Source of the DNA: an uncultured Collinsella sp.
GTDB lineage: Bacteria > Actinomycetota > Coriobacteriia > Coriobacteriales > Coriobacteriaceae
Assembly (NCBI GenBank): GCA_900752425.1
Contig: CAADVE010000087.1
Coordinates: forward strand, 1-11,669
Length of the DNA stretch: 11,669 nucleotides
Reading direction: 5' to 3'
Shown here: piece after piece, positions 1 to 7,292 of the stretch
How the letters are laid out: each line of letters opens with the position of its first letter
How positions within the stretch are numbered: the stretch's first letter is position 1
Made by a program: the position numbers and the translations under genes
The notes under the pieces: generated by a model
Seen by the model: the letters and a program-made list of their open reading frames with translations, nothing else
Databases searched by the model: none
What the model was told of the DNA's origin: nothing

Positions 1-2
1 GC

Positions 3-941
3 GTGCCGCGCGGCCGTATCGTCGAGATTTACGGTCCTGAGTCCTCCGGTAAGACGACGCTTTCGCTCGAGATCTTGGCCGAGGCCCAGGCAATGGGCGG
101 CGTTGTGGCATTTATCGATGCCGAGCACGCGCTCGATCCCACGTATGCCGCGCGCATCGGCGTGGATATCGACGAGGTACTCATTTCCCAGCCCGATACG
201 GGTGAGCAGGCGCTCGAGATTGTTGACATGCTTGTGCGTTCTGGTGCCATCGATGCCATCGTTGTCGACTCCGTCGCCGCGCTGACCCCGCGTGCCGAGA
301 TCGAGGGAGAAATTGGCGACACTACGGTCGGTCTTCAGGCTCGCCTGATGAGCCAGGCGCTCCGCAAGCTCGCCGGCTCGCTGTCCAAGTCCAACACGAC
401 GTGCATCTTCATTAACCAGCTGCGTGAGAAGATCGGCGTCATGTTCGGCAACCCCGAGACCACGACGGGCGGCCGCGCCCTTAAGTTCTTCTCTTCGGTG
501 CGTATCGACATTCGCCGTATCGACAGCATTAAGCTTAAGGACGAGGTTATCGGTAACCGCGTGCGCGCCAAGGTCGTTAAGAACAAGGTGGCAGCTCCGT
601 TCCGTTCTGCTGAGTTCGACATCATGTACGGTACGGGCATCTCTAAGGAGGGCTCAATTCTGGACATGGCTGTCGAGTGCGGCATCTGTAAGAAGATGGG
701 CTCCTGGTTTGCCTATGGCGAGGACAAGCTCGGCAACGGTCGCGAGGCCGCCAAGGCTTTCCTGCGCGAACACCCCGATTGCGCCGACGAGATTGAGCAT
801 AAGGTTCGCCTTGCCTGCGGACTTGAATTTGATGACGATGCTCCGTCCGAGGTCGAGCTGACCGATCAGCCTGCGCCTGAGGAGTTTGATGAGCTTTACG
901 CCATCGATGGTTCCGCTATGCTCGATGATGACGACGAGTAG
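3..941 (+). CDS. recA: Recombinase RecA, 5'-truncated by window edge
   Basis: RecA is the ATP-dependent strand-exchange protein that also triggers LexA self-cleavage in the SOS response. The visible 312 codons start inside the protein: the GTG at 3 is an internal codon in the LPxGRIVEIYGPESSGKT stretch. By comparison with E. coli RecA, about 55 N-terminal residues lie upstream of the window. The Walker A motif GPESSGKTT is at fragment residues 11-19, followed by FIDAEHALDP, the Walker B-type strand VIVVDSVAALTP, the DNA-binding loop region around GVMFGNPETTTGG, and KVVKNKVAAPF. The C-terminus ends in a long acidic tail (DDDAPSEVEL ... LDDDDE), as is usual for RecA. recX follows after 11 bases. 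The promoter and any SOS box are outside the window. Confidence 0.98.
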   Translation: MPRGRIVEIYGPESSGKTTLSLEILAEAQAMGGVVAFIDAEHALDPTYAARIGVDIDEVLISQPDTGEQALEIVDMLVRSGAIDAIVVDSVAALTPRAEIEGEIGDTTVGLQARLMSQALRKLAGSLSKSNTTCIFINQLREKIGVMFGNPETTTGGRALKFFSSVRIDIRRIDSIKLKDEVIGNRVRAKVVKNKVAAPFRSAEFDIMYGTGISKEGSILDMAVECGICKKMGSWFAYGEDKLGNGREAAKAFLREHPDCADEIEHKVRLACGLEFDDDAPSEVELTDQPAPEEFDELYAIDGSAMLDDDDE

Positions 942-952
942 CGGTTACGCTC

Positions 953-1645
953 ATGTCGTATACGGTGACCGAGGCCACGGTCGTCTTTCCCGATAAGAAG
1001 GCGGCCTCCTCGTTCTCGAGCGGGTATGCGTCCAAAAAGCCTTGCGCACATATCGATTGTGAGCTTGAGGGCGGTTTTGAGCGGTCCATTTGGATTCCCG
1101 TGCGGGTCGCGCGGCTGTATGTCAAAAACCGCCTCGATCTTCCCTGTGATTGGGACAACTTTCGTGAGGCGGTGCAGCTCATCGAGCGTAAATGTGCACT
1201 CACCATGGTGACCGAGATGCTATCGCGCCGCGACCATGCGACGGGTGAGGTCCGTGACAAGCTAGCTCGCTACGGCTTTCACCAGCCTGCGATCGATTTC
1301 GCCGTCGAGCGCGCCACCGAGTATCGCTTTTTAGACGAGAGCCGCTTTTGCTCGTACTTTATCGAGGAGCGCAAGCGGCGCGGTTGGGGACAGCGCAAAA
1401 TCGAGACAGAGCTCAAGCGCCGTCATGTTGTGCTCGATGACATTCCCGGTTATCCCGAGGATTATTTTGCCGTCGAAGACGATTTGGCGCGTGCGTCAGC
1501 CCTGCTCGCCAAGCGGCGTGTTCCAGAGACGCGCGGATTCGAAAAACTGGTTCGGTTTTTGATGGGCAAGGGCTTCTCGTATCACATCGCCGCCGATGCC
1601 GTTAAGGCACGTCTCGATGCCGAACGCGAGAAATGTGCGGTTTAG
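953..1645 (+). CDS. recX: Regulatory protein RecX
   Basis: RecX binds RecA filaments and modulates recombinase activity. The 230-residue product has an N-terminal beta-rich extension (about residues 1-70) and then the helical repeats typical of RecX: residues 80-115 (LSRRDHATGEVRDKLARYGF), 126-160 (FLDESRFCSYFIEERKRRGW, continuing into a GQRKIETELKRR segment) and about 175-225. The length is normal for the longer Gram-positive and actinobacterial RecX proteins. The ATG at 953 has no convincing ribosome binding site and lies 11 bases after the recA stop, so translation may depend on ribosomes finishing recA. No better in-frame start is seen that keeps the N-terminal extension. The recA-recX pair is a very common arrangement. 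Confidence 0.93.
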   Translation: MSYTVTEATVVFPDKKAASSFSSGYASKKPCAHIDCELEGGFERSIWIPVRVARLYVKNRLDLPCDWDNFREAVQLIERKCALTMVTEMLSRRDHATGEVRDKLARYGFHQPAIDFAVERATEYRFLDESRFCSYFIEERKRRGWGQRKIETELKRRHVVLDDIPGYPEDYFAVEDDLARASALLAKRRVPETRGFEKLVRFLMGKGFSYHIAADAVKARLDAEREKCAV

Positions 1646-1659
1646 GCGTATGCGCTTTG

Positions 1660-1709
1660 TGGCCCTGCCGTTCACCGCGTTTTAGCCGCCGTGCCGGGGC
1701 CATTTATTT
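1660..1709 (+). terminator. Weak candidate terminator after recX
   Basis: TGGCCC at 1660-1665 can pair with GGGCCA at 1697-1702, and ATTTATTTG follows directly. The stem is only 6 bp and the loop about 31 nt, so this is a poor intrinsic terminator. It is listed because it is the only stem plus T-rich tail between recX and the rny promoter, whose -35 box begins at 1708. Confidence 0.25.
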
Positions 1710-1736
1710 GACAGTTGTTGTGGTTCAACGTACGAT
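1708..1736 (+). promoter_or_regulatory. Sigma70-type promoter for rny
   Basis: A perfect -35 box TTGACA (1708-1713) is separated by exactly 17 bp from TACGAT (1731-1736), a good -10 box. Transcription would begin near 1743, giving a leader of about 160 nt before the rny start codon. This is one of the two clearest promoters in the window and suggests that rny and the genes behind it form a transcription unit separate from recA-recX. Confidence 0.75.
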
Positions 1737-1765
1737 AAACACTGTCATTTGCTTTGTGATATGTG

Positions 1766-1780
1766 CTCATCTGTGATGAG
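1766..1780 (+). promoter_or_regulatory. Small hairpin in the rny leader
   Basis: CTCATC (1766-1771) and GATGAG (1775-1780) form a 6-bp stem with loop TGT, followed by a T-rich run (TTTGTTTATATGTTT). It lies within the predicted rny leader. It is too weak to call a terminator with confidence but could act in a structured leader together with the hairpin at 1842-1867. Confidence 0.3.
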
Positions 1781-1841
1781 TTTGTTTATATGTTTATCTG
1801 TATCCGACCCGCATAAGCTGCGCCCATATTACTCAAATGTC

Positions 1842-1867
1842 GCGAGCCGTTCGTAAGGACGGTTCGC
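1842..1867 (+). promoter_or_regulatory. Strong leader hairpin with GUAA tetraloop upstream of rny
   Basis: GCGAGCCGTTC (1842-1852) pairs with GGACGGTTCGC (1857-1867; innermost pair C1852-G1857) to give an 11-bp stem with two G-U pairs, closed by the loop GTAA (1853-1856), a GNRA-type tetraloop. It is followed by TTTGTTGTG, only a partial T-tract. It sits between the predicted transcription start (about 1743) and the rny ribosome binding site at 1892-1897. It could be an attenuator, an RNA-processing site or a stabilising 5' structure. No specific riboswitch or T-box consensus was recognised. Confidence 0.5.
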
Positions 1868-1902
1868 TTTGTTGTGTAACGAATCCATAAAAAGGAGTGA
1901 GC

Positions 1903-3453
1903 ATGCCTATCATCGCAGCGCTCGTTGGCATCGTTTTGGGTGCCATCGCCGCCATTGCCTACATGCGCACCGCCAAGCAGGGTAGTCTTCACGAGGCCGA
2001 CGAAAAGATTCAGTCGGCACACGCGCAGGCTGAGTCCCTGATCGGTGATGCTAAGCGTCAGGCCGAGACCCTCAAAAAAGAGGCTCTGCTCGAGGCTAAA
2101 GAGGAGATCATCAAGAACAAGCAGGCCGCCGAGGCCGAGGACAAGCAGCGTAAGAGCGAGATTCGTACGCTCGAGAACCGTGTGATGCAGCGCGAGGAGT
2201 CCCTCGATCGCCGAAACGACGCTCTCGACAAGCGTGAGCACCAGCTGTCCAGCCAGGCCGGTCAGGTCGAGAAACGCTCCCGCGAGCTTGAGGAGCTCTG
2301 CGCCAAGCAGACCTCCGAGCTCGAGCGTATCGCCGACCTGACCCGCGAGGATGCCCACAAGGAGCTCCTCGATAAGGTTCGCGGCGAGGTCACCCACGAG
2401 GCCGCCACGATCATTCGCGAGTCCGAGCAGCAGGTTCGCGCCGAGTGCCACAAGACCGCCCAGGAGATTCTGTCCCTGGCGATTCAGCGCTGCGCTGCCG
2501 ACCACACAGCCGAGGTCACCGTTACCTCCGTGCACATTCCCTCTGATGACCTCAAGGGCCGTATCATCGGTCGCGAGGGTCGCAACATCCGGACCTTCGA
2601 GCAGGTTTCCGGCGTCAACCTCGTGATTGACGACACGCCCGAGACCGTCGTTCTTTCGAGCTTCGACCCGGTCCGTCGTGAGACCGCCCGTGTTGCCCTC
2701 GAGAACCTCATCGCCGACGGCCGCATTCACCCCGCCCGCATCGAGGAGATGTATCACAAGGCTGCCGACCTGGTTCAGCAGCGCGTGCGCGAGGCTGGCG
2801 AGCAGGCTGCCTTCGATACCGGCATTCACGACCTGCACCCCGAGATCGTCAAGACCCTTGGTGCCCTGCGCTACCGTACCTCGTTTGGTCAGAACGTGCT
2901 TCAGCACTCCCTCGAAGTCTCTGACCTGTGCGGCGTGATGGCTTCCGAGCTTGGCCTGGACGTTGTGACCGCCAAGCGCGCCGGCCTGCTGCACGACCTG
3001 GGCAAGGCAATTGACCACGACGTCGAGGGTCCGCATGGCGTCATCGGCGCCGAGCTTGCCCGCCGTTATGGCGAGAAGCCCGTTATCGTCCACGCTATCG
3101 AGGCTCACCATGCCGATGTCGACCCTAACACGGTGCTCGATGTCCTGGTACAGGCCGCTGATGCTGTCTCTGCTTCTCGCCCCGGTGCCCGTCGCGAGTC
3201 TGCCGAGAACTACATCAAGCGTCTCGAGAAGCTCGAGGAGATCGCCAACTCCCATGAAGGCGTCGAGCGTACCTATGCCATGCAGGCTGGTCGCGAGGTA
3301 CACGTCATGGTTCAGCCGGACAAGATCTCCGATGCCCAGTCCACGGTCCTGGCTCACGATATCGCCCATCAGATCGAGGAAGAGATGGAGTATCCCGGTC
3401 AGGTGCGCGTCGTCGTGATTCGCGAGAGCCGCGCTGTCGATATCGCTAAATAA
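1903..3453 (+). CDS. rny: Ribonuclease Y
   Basis: RNase Y is a membrane-anchored endoribonuclease that starts mRNA decay. The 516-residue protein has the full family layout. There is an N-terminal membrane segment (about residues 4-21), then a long charged coiled coil rich in E, K, Q and R (about 25-195). A KH RNA-binding domain follows, with GRIIGREGRN at 219-228, and then an HD phosphohydrolase domain with H335 and the metal-binding pair H364-D365 in GLLHDLGKA. The C-terminal part ends near VRVVVIRESRAVD. I chose the ATG at 1903 because AAGGAG (1892-1897) lies 5 bases upstream; the GTG at 1897 overlaps that ribosome binding site. The gene has its own promoter and structured leader, and the next gene starts one base after its stop. 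Confidence 0.96.
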   Translation: MPIIAALVGIVLGAIAAIAYMRTAKQGSLHEADEKIQSAHAQAESLIGDAKRQAETLKKEALLEAKEEIIKNKQAAEAEDKQRKSEIRTLENRVMQREESLDRRNDALDKREHQLSSQAGQVEKRSRELEELCAKQTSELERIADLTREDAHKELLDKVRGEVTHEAATIIRESEQQVRAECHKTAQEILSLAIQRCAADHTAEVTVTSVHIPSDDLKGRIIGREGRNIRTFEQVSGVNLVIDDTPETVVLSSFDPVRRETARVALENLIADGRIHPARIEEMYHKAADLVQQRVREAGEQAAFDTGIHDLHPEIVKTLGALRYRTSFGQNVLQHSLEVSDLCGVMASELGLDVVTAKRAGLLHDLGKAIDHDVEGPHGVIGAELARRYGEKPVIVHAIEAHHADVDPNTVLDVLVQAADAVSASRPGARRESAENYIKRLEKLEEIANSHEGVERTYAMQAGREVHVMVQPDKISDAQSTVLAHDIAHQIEEEMEYPGQVRVVVIRESRAVDIAK

Positions 3454-3454
3454 C

Positions 3455-4540
3455 ATGAGCGACGCGAACGAGCTCATCTCATTTATCGCGTCGATGTCGG
3501 GGGAGGGCAACCTTCGCGTCGAGGAGAACCTTGGCGAGGGGTATGTCCGCCTCCGCGTTTCGGAGGCCGAGCGGCGCCAGGCAAAGCACGACATTCAGCA
3601 TGTCGAGGATATCGTCATCGAAATGCTCCGTAATGCTCGCGATGCTGGTGCCGACAAGGTCTATCTCGCCACGACCAAGGAAGATGGCGTCCGCACGCTT
3701 GTCTTTCTGGATAACGGTTCGGGCGTTCCACAGGATATGCAAGAGCGAATCTTCGATGCCCGCGTTACCTCCAAGCTCGAGAGCATGAAGATGGACCGTT
3801 GGGGCGTTCACGGTCGTGGCATGGCATTGTTTTCGATCAAGCAGAACACCGACGAGGCCCGTGTGGTCACGTCCGGCGTCGATCTTGGTTCAGCCTTTAA
3901 GGTGAGCGTTGCAGCCGACCGCCTCAGTGAGCGTGCCGATCAGTCCAGCTGGCCCCAGGCCGTCAAGGATGAGGACGGACGTTATGTCTGTGCTCGCGGC
4001 CCGCATAATATTATTCGCGCTGCTTGTGAGTTTGCGCTCGAGGAGTTGTGTGGTTGCGATGTCTATCTTGGTTCTCCGTCTGAGATTGCCGCGACCCTTT
4101 ATGCTCAGGCGTCAAGTCGGCTCGATACGTCGCGTCTCCTGTTCATTGATGACGAGAGTGAGCTTCCGGTTGTCGATCGTTTAGGCCTTGCCTCTGATGC
4201 CGAGGACTTTATCCGTATCTGTTCGGGTTTGGGTCTTGAGATGTCCGAGCGCACTGCTCATCGCATTTTGGCAGGGCAGATTAAGCCCGTTCGCGGTGTG
4301 ACCGCGCGTCTGCTGCGCGAGCGTGATTCGTCCTCGCATGCGCCGGCTCCTGTCGATCTTGCGAAGGATCGTCGCGGGCTACGTATTGCCAAGGATGACA
4401 TGGCACAGTTTTCGCGTGCTGTGGAGCGTGACTTTAATGACCTTGCCGCCCGGTACTATCTCAACCTTTGTGGCGACCCAAAGATTCGTGTTTCGCGTGA
4501 TCGAATCACTGTGACCTTCGATCTTGCCAAAGAGGAATAG
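3455..4540 (+). CDS. GHKL-fold ATPase of unknown function
   Basis: This 361-residue protein carries the ATP-binding signatures of the gyrase/Hsp90/histidine kinase/MutL fold. The N-box helix is EMLRNARDAGADKV (residues 56-69, N60, D63), closer to the Hsp90/MutL/MORC style than to histidine kinases. The G1 loop is DNGSGV (86-91), and a G2/lid motif WGVHGRGMALFSI spans 116-128. There is no phosphoacceptor histidine domain, receiver domain or membrane segment, so it is unlikely to be a sensor kinase. Residues about 250-290 (MSERTAHRILAGQIKPV) look helix-turn-helix-like, which is only suggestive. A C-terminal region of about 170 residues has no family I can name. The ATG comes one base after the rny stop and has no visible ribosome binding site, so it is probably translated by coupling to rny. 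A nucleic-acid-remodelling or regulatory ATPase is possible, but its role is unknown. Confidence 0.85.
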   Translation: MSDANELISFIASMSGEGNLRVEENLGEGYVRLRVSEAERRQAKHDIQHVEDIVIEMLRNARDAGADKVYLATTKEDGVRTLVFLDNGSGVPQDMQERIFDARVTSKLESMKMDRWGVHGRGMALFSIKQNTDEARVVTSGVDLGSAFKVSVAADRLSERADQSSWPQAVKDEDGRYVCARGPHNIIRAACEFALEELCGCDVYLGSPSEIAATLYAQASSRLDTSRLLFIDDESELPVVDRLGLASDAEDFIRICSGLGLEMSERTAHRILAGQIKPVRGVTARLLRERDSSSHAPAPVDLAKDRRGLRIAKDDMAQFSRAVERDFNDLAARYYLNLCGDPKIRVSRDRITVTFDLAKEE

Positions 4541-4546
4541 TGCCTT

Positions 4547-4564
4547 TACCGAGTCCACTCGGTA
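4547..4564. promoter_or_regulatory. 18-bp near-perfect palindrome upstream of spoVS, possible operator
   Basis: TACCGAGTCCACTCGGTA is an 8+8 inverted repeat around two central C bases, 51 bp before the spoVS start. The 2-nt gap makes it awkward as an RNA hairpin but ideal as a site for a dimeric DNA-binding protein. It overlaps a possible -10 box TACGAT (4563-4568), for which no good -35 box is seen. No T-tract follows, so it is unlikely to be a terminator for the upstream ATPase gene. Confidence 0.45.
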
Positions 4565-4614
4565 CGATACAGTTATTGCAGTTAAAACGTACTTTTAAAC
4601 GCAGGAGTTTCTTC

Positions 4615-4932
4615 ATGGATTGCCTGAAGGTATCAAGCAAATCATCGCCCGCGTCCGTTGCCGGCGCCATCGCCGGCATGGTCAAGGATGGTGTACCCGT
4701 CAACATCCAGTGTGTCGGCGCTGGTGCTGTCAACCAGGCCATTAAGGCCGTGGCTATCGCGCGCGGTTTTTTGATTCCAACCGGTTTTGATATTTCCTGC
4801 GCGCCCGTGTTCTCCGACATCCTCATTAACGGGGAGTCGCGCACGGCCATTCGCCTTTCTATCTACGTTCACCAGATCAATCGAGCTGCTATGGATAACG
4901 TCGTCATGGATGATGTTAAGCCTGTGGCATAG
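4615..4932 (+). CDS. spoVS: Stage V sporulation protein S (SpoVS) family, Alba-like
   Basis: SpoVS is a small Alba-like protein needed for late sporulation in Bacillus, but the family also occurs in non-sporulating bacteria, where its role is unclear. The first 85 residues match it closely: LKVSSKSSPASVAGAIAG (4-21), VGAGAVNQAIKAVAIARGF (34-52), and SDILINGESRTAIRL (67-81). The protein is 105 residues against about 86 in B. subtilis, owing to a C-terminal tail of about 20 residues (HQINRAAMDNVVMDDVKPVA). The ATG at 4615 is supported by GGAG at 4604-4607 with a 7-base spacer. It follows the GHKL ATPase gene after a 74-bp gap that contains a palindrome, so it may also have its own promoter. In Firmicutes spoVS also sits near rny, so the neighbourhood is partly conserved. 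Confidence 0.93.
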   Translation: MDCLKVSSKSSPASVAGAIAGMVKDGVPVNIQCVGAGAVNQAIKAVAIARGFLIPTGFDISCAPVFSDILINGESRTAIRLSIYVHQINRAAMDNVVMDDVKPVA

Positions 4933-4983
4933 CTTCTGCTTGCCTCGATTCGCCCCCCCTCTCCATCGTTAGGACTTATGCAC

Positions 4984-6354
4984 ATGGACCAGCGTTCCGT
5001 ACGCGATATTCTTGCCGGTAAAACCTACTTTATCCGCACCTTTGGCTGCCAGATGAATCAGCACGACTCCGAGCGCGTGAGCGGTCTGCTCGATTCGTAT
5101 GGTTGCCTCATGGCGCTCGATCCCGAGCATGCCGATATTGTTGTCTTCATGACATGCTGCGTGCGCGAGGCCGCCGATACTCGCCTGTACGGCCAGTGCA
5201 ATTCCTGTAAAAGCCTGCCGCCTTCGCCTTCGGGCAAGCGTGTGGTTGCCGTTGGTGGTTGCATCGCGCAGCGCGATGGCGAGGGCCTGCTCACCAACGT
5301 CGATAACGTCAATGTCATCTTTGGTACGCATTCCATCGCACATGTGGCAGAGCTCATTGCCGAGGCGTTCCTTGATGGCAAGCGTCATATCCGCACCAAT
5401 GAGCATGAGGATACGGATGCCATGAGCATGCCGTGGCATCGCGAGACCCAGTATCACGCCTGGGTGCCCATTATGACGGGCTGCAATAATTTCTGTACCT
5501 ATTGCATCGTGCCGTACGTGCGCGGTCGCGAAAAGAGCCGCCCCTTCGAGGAAATTGTCGACGAGGTGACCGGTTTGGTGCGCCAGGGTGTGCGCGAGAT
5601 TACGCTGCTGGGCCAAAACGTTAACTCATATGGTCGCGATCTGTTTGGCAAGCCGCGTTTTGCCGATCTGCTGCGTGCCGTGGGTGATACGGGTGTGGAG
5701 CGCATCTTCTTTACCTCTTCTCATCCTAAGGATCTGCTGCCCGAGACCATCGACGCCATGGCCGAGACGCCCGCCGTCATGCCGCAGCTTCACTTGGCCG
5801 TTCAGTCGGGCTCCACGCGTATCCTCAAAGAGATGAATCGCCGTTATACACGCGAGGACTATCTGGGCCTGGTCGATCGCATTCGCAACCGCATGCCCGA
5901 TATCGCGCTCTCGACCGATATTATCGTTGGCTTCCCGGGCGAGACTGAAGAGGACTTTGAGCAGACGCTCTCACTTGCCGAGACGGTCCGCTATGCTCAG
6001 GCCTATACCTTCATCTATTCCAAGCGCGCCGGTACCCCGGCCGCAGAGATTGACGATCCTACGCCGCATGAGGTTATTCTCGAGCGTTTCAACCGCCTGG
6101 TTAAGGTTATCGAGACTACGGCACACGAGTATAACCAGGGTGAGCTTCATACTGTGGTGCCGGCGCTCATTGAGGGAACGAGTAAAAAGAACGACGCGGT
6201 CCTGCTGGGCAAGAGTCCCAAGAATCAGACCGTGCATGCGCCTATCCCCGAGGGTTACAGCATCGATCAGCTTGTTGGCAAGATCGTTGATGTTGACGTT
6301 GACGTTGCCAAGACCTGGTATTTGTCCGGCTCCGTTGTGGGCGAGCCGCGCTAA
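4984..6354 (+). CDS. miaB: tRNA-2-methylthio-N6-dimethylallyladenosine synthase MiaB
   Basis: MiaB is the radical SAM methylthiotransferase that turns i6A37 into ms2i6A37 in tRNAs reading UNN codons. Counting from the ATG at 4984 (456 residues), the N-terminal domain has the three conserved cysteines that bind the auxiliary cluster: C22 in TFGCQMNQHDSE, C58 in MTCCVREAAD and C93 in GGCIAQRDGE. The radical SAM CxxxCxxC motif is GCNNFCTYC, with C167, C171 and C174, followed by IVPYVRGREKSRP, a hallmark of MiaB. The C-terminal 80 or so residues fit a TRAM RNA-binding domain. An ATG at 4978 adds two residues; AGGA at 4971-4974 is 3 bases from 4978 but 9 bases from 4984, so I favour 4984. The stop overlaps the miaA start (TAATG), placing both steps of A37 modification in one coupled unit. 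Confidence 0.96.
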   Translation: MDQRSVRDILAGKTYFIRTFGCQMNQHDSERVSGLLDSYGCLMALDPEHADIVVFMTCCVREAADTRLYGQCNSCKSLPPSPSGKRVVAVGGCIAQRDGEGLLTNVDNVNVIFGTHSIAHVAELIAEAFLDGKRHIRTNEHEDTDAMSMPWHRETQYHAWVPIMTGCNNFCTYCIVPYVRGREKSRPFEEIVDEVTGLVRQGVREITLLGQNVNSYGRDLFGKPRFADLLRAVGDTGVERIFFTSSHPKDLLPETIDAMAETPAVMPQLHLAVQSGSTRILKEMNRRYTREDYLGLVDRIRNRMPDIALSTDIIVGFPGETEEDFEQTLSLAETVRYAQAYTFIYSKRAGTPAAEIDDPTPHEVILERFNRLVKVIETTAHEYNQGELHTVVPALIEGTSKKNDAVLLGKSPKNQTVHAPIPEGYSIDQLVGKIVDVDVDVAKTWYLSGSVVGEPR

Positions 6355-7292
6355 TGGTTTCTCCCAGGGCAGGACTTTCCGCCGTTGCGATCGTCGGTCC
6401 GACGGCGGTTGGTAAGAGTGATGTTGCCGACCGTTTGGCAGCTCGTCTTTCGTCCGAAGTGCTGTCGTGCGATGCGATGCAAATCTATCGCGGCATGGAC
6501 ATCGGTACCGCAAAGATGGCGCCCGATGAGTGTACGGTGCCGCTGCGTCTCGTCGACATTGTAGAGCCGGGTGTGGCATATTCTGCTGCGCTTTATCAGG
6601 CTGACGCTCGCGCGCATGTTGAACGTCTCCTTGGTTCGGGTTGCCTGCCGGTTTTTTGCGGAGGTACGGGGCTGTATCTCAAGGCCGCCCTCGATGAGAT
6701 GGACTTTCCCTCGGGTGAACTTGAGGACGATCGTCGTATGGGCTATCAGGAGCTTGCCGAGCGTATTGGCGAGGAAGAGCTGCATGCCCTGCTTGCCGAG
6801 CGCGACCCAGAATCGGCTGCTGTTATTCATCCCCATAATGTGCGCCGTGTGATTCGTGCGCTCGAGATGTATGATGATGGTATTTCCTATGCACAGCAAA
6901 AAAGTCAGTTTAGTGTTCCGCGCGAGCATTATCATGCTCTATGGTTTGGTCTGACGCGTAATCGCGAGGTGCTCTACGAGCGCATTAACCTGCGCGTCGA
7001 TCTGATGTTTGAGCAGGGTCTTGTCGATGAGGTTCGCGGTCTTATGGACCAGGGGCTGGGAGATGCCCTGACTTCGATGCAGGCAATTGGCTATAAAGAG
7101 ATCATTGATGCTTTCAATGGCGTGATTTCTATGGATGAGGCTCGCGAACTCATCAAGATGCGTTCGCGTCGCTATGCCAAACGTCAGCTTTCGTGGTTTA
7201 AGCGCGATGACCGTATCGTGTGGTTTGATATGGACGAGTTTACGATCGATGAGGTCGTTGAGGACATCCTGCATCGTATTGAGGCTGCCTAA
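6354..7292 (+). CDS. miaA: tRNA dimethylallyltransferase MiaA
   Basis: MiaA transfers the dimethylallyl group to N6 of A37, making the i6A37 substrate of the neighbouring MiaB. The 312-residue protein has the P-loop GPTAVGKS at 15-22, and the catalytic aspartate D40 in CDAMQIYRGMDIGTAK, where many family members have DSMQ; the S-to-A change keeps the aspartate. It also has GGTGLYLKA, HPHNVRRVIRALEMY, QAIGYKEI and the C-terminal RRYAKRQLSWFKRD. The length is normal. The ATG overlaps the last base of the miaB stop, and no strong ribosome binding site is visible, so coupled translation is likely. The next gene again overlaps by one base. Confidence 0.96.
   Translation: MVSPRAGLSAVAIVGPTAVGKSDVADRLAARLSSEVLSCDAMQIYRGMDIGTAKMAPDECTVPLRLVDIVEPGVAYSAALYQADARAHVERLLGSGCLPVFCGGTGLYLKAALDEMDFPSGELEDDRRMGYQELAERIGEEELHALLAERDPESAAVIHPHNVRRVIRALEMYDDGISYAQQKSQFSVPREHYHALWFGLTRNREVLYERINLRVDLMFEQGLVDEVRGLMDQGLGDALTSMQAIGYKEIIDAFNGVISMDEARELIKMRSRRYAKRQLSWFKRDDRIVWFDMDEFTIDEVVEDILHRIEAA

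Noticed and set aside
1897..1902. GTG at 1897 as rny start
   Set aside because: It overlaps the AAGGAG ribosome binding site that serves the ATG at 1903.
1786..3594. A 602-codon open frame on the minus strand opposite rny
   Set aside because: It lies wholly opposite a clear RNase Y gene. Its predicted protein is an L/G/D/V-rich, repetitive composition typical of the antisense of GC-biased coding DNA, with no recognisable domain.
4978..5616. Long minus-strand frames opposite miaB, miaA and hflX (for example 4969-5616 and 6351-6935)
   Set aside because: They overlap genes with full motif support, have no ribosome binding sites of note and show no domain similarity.
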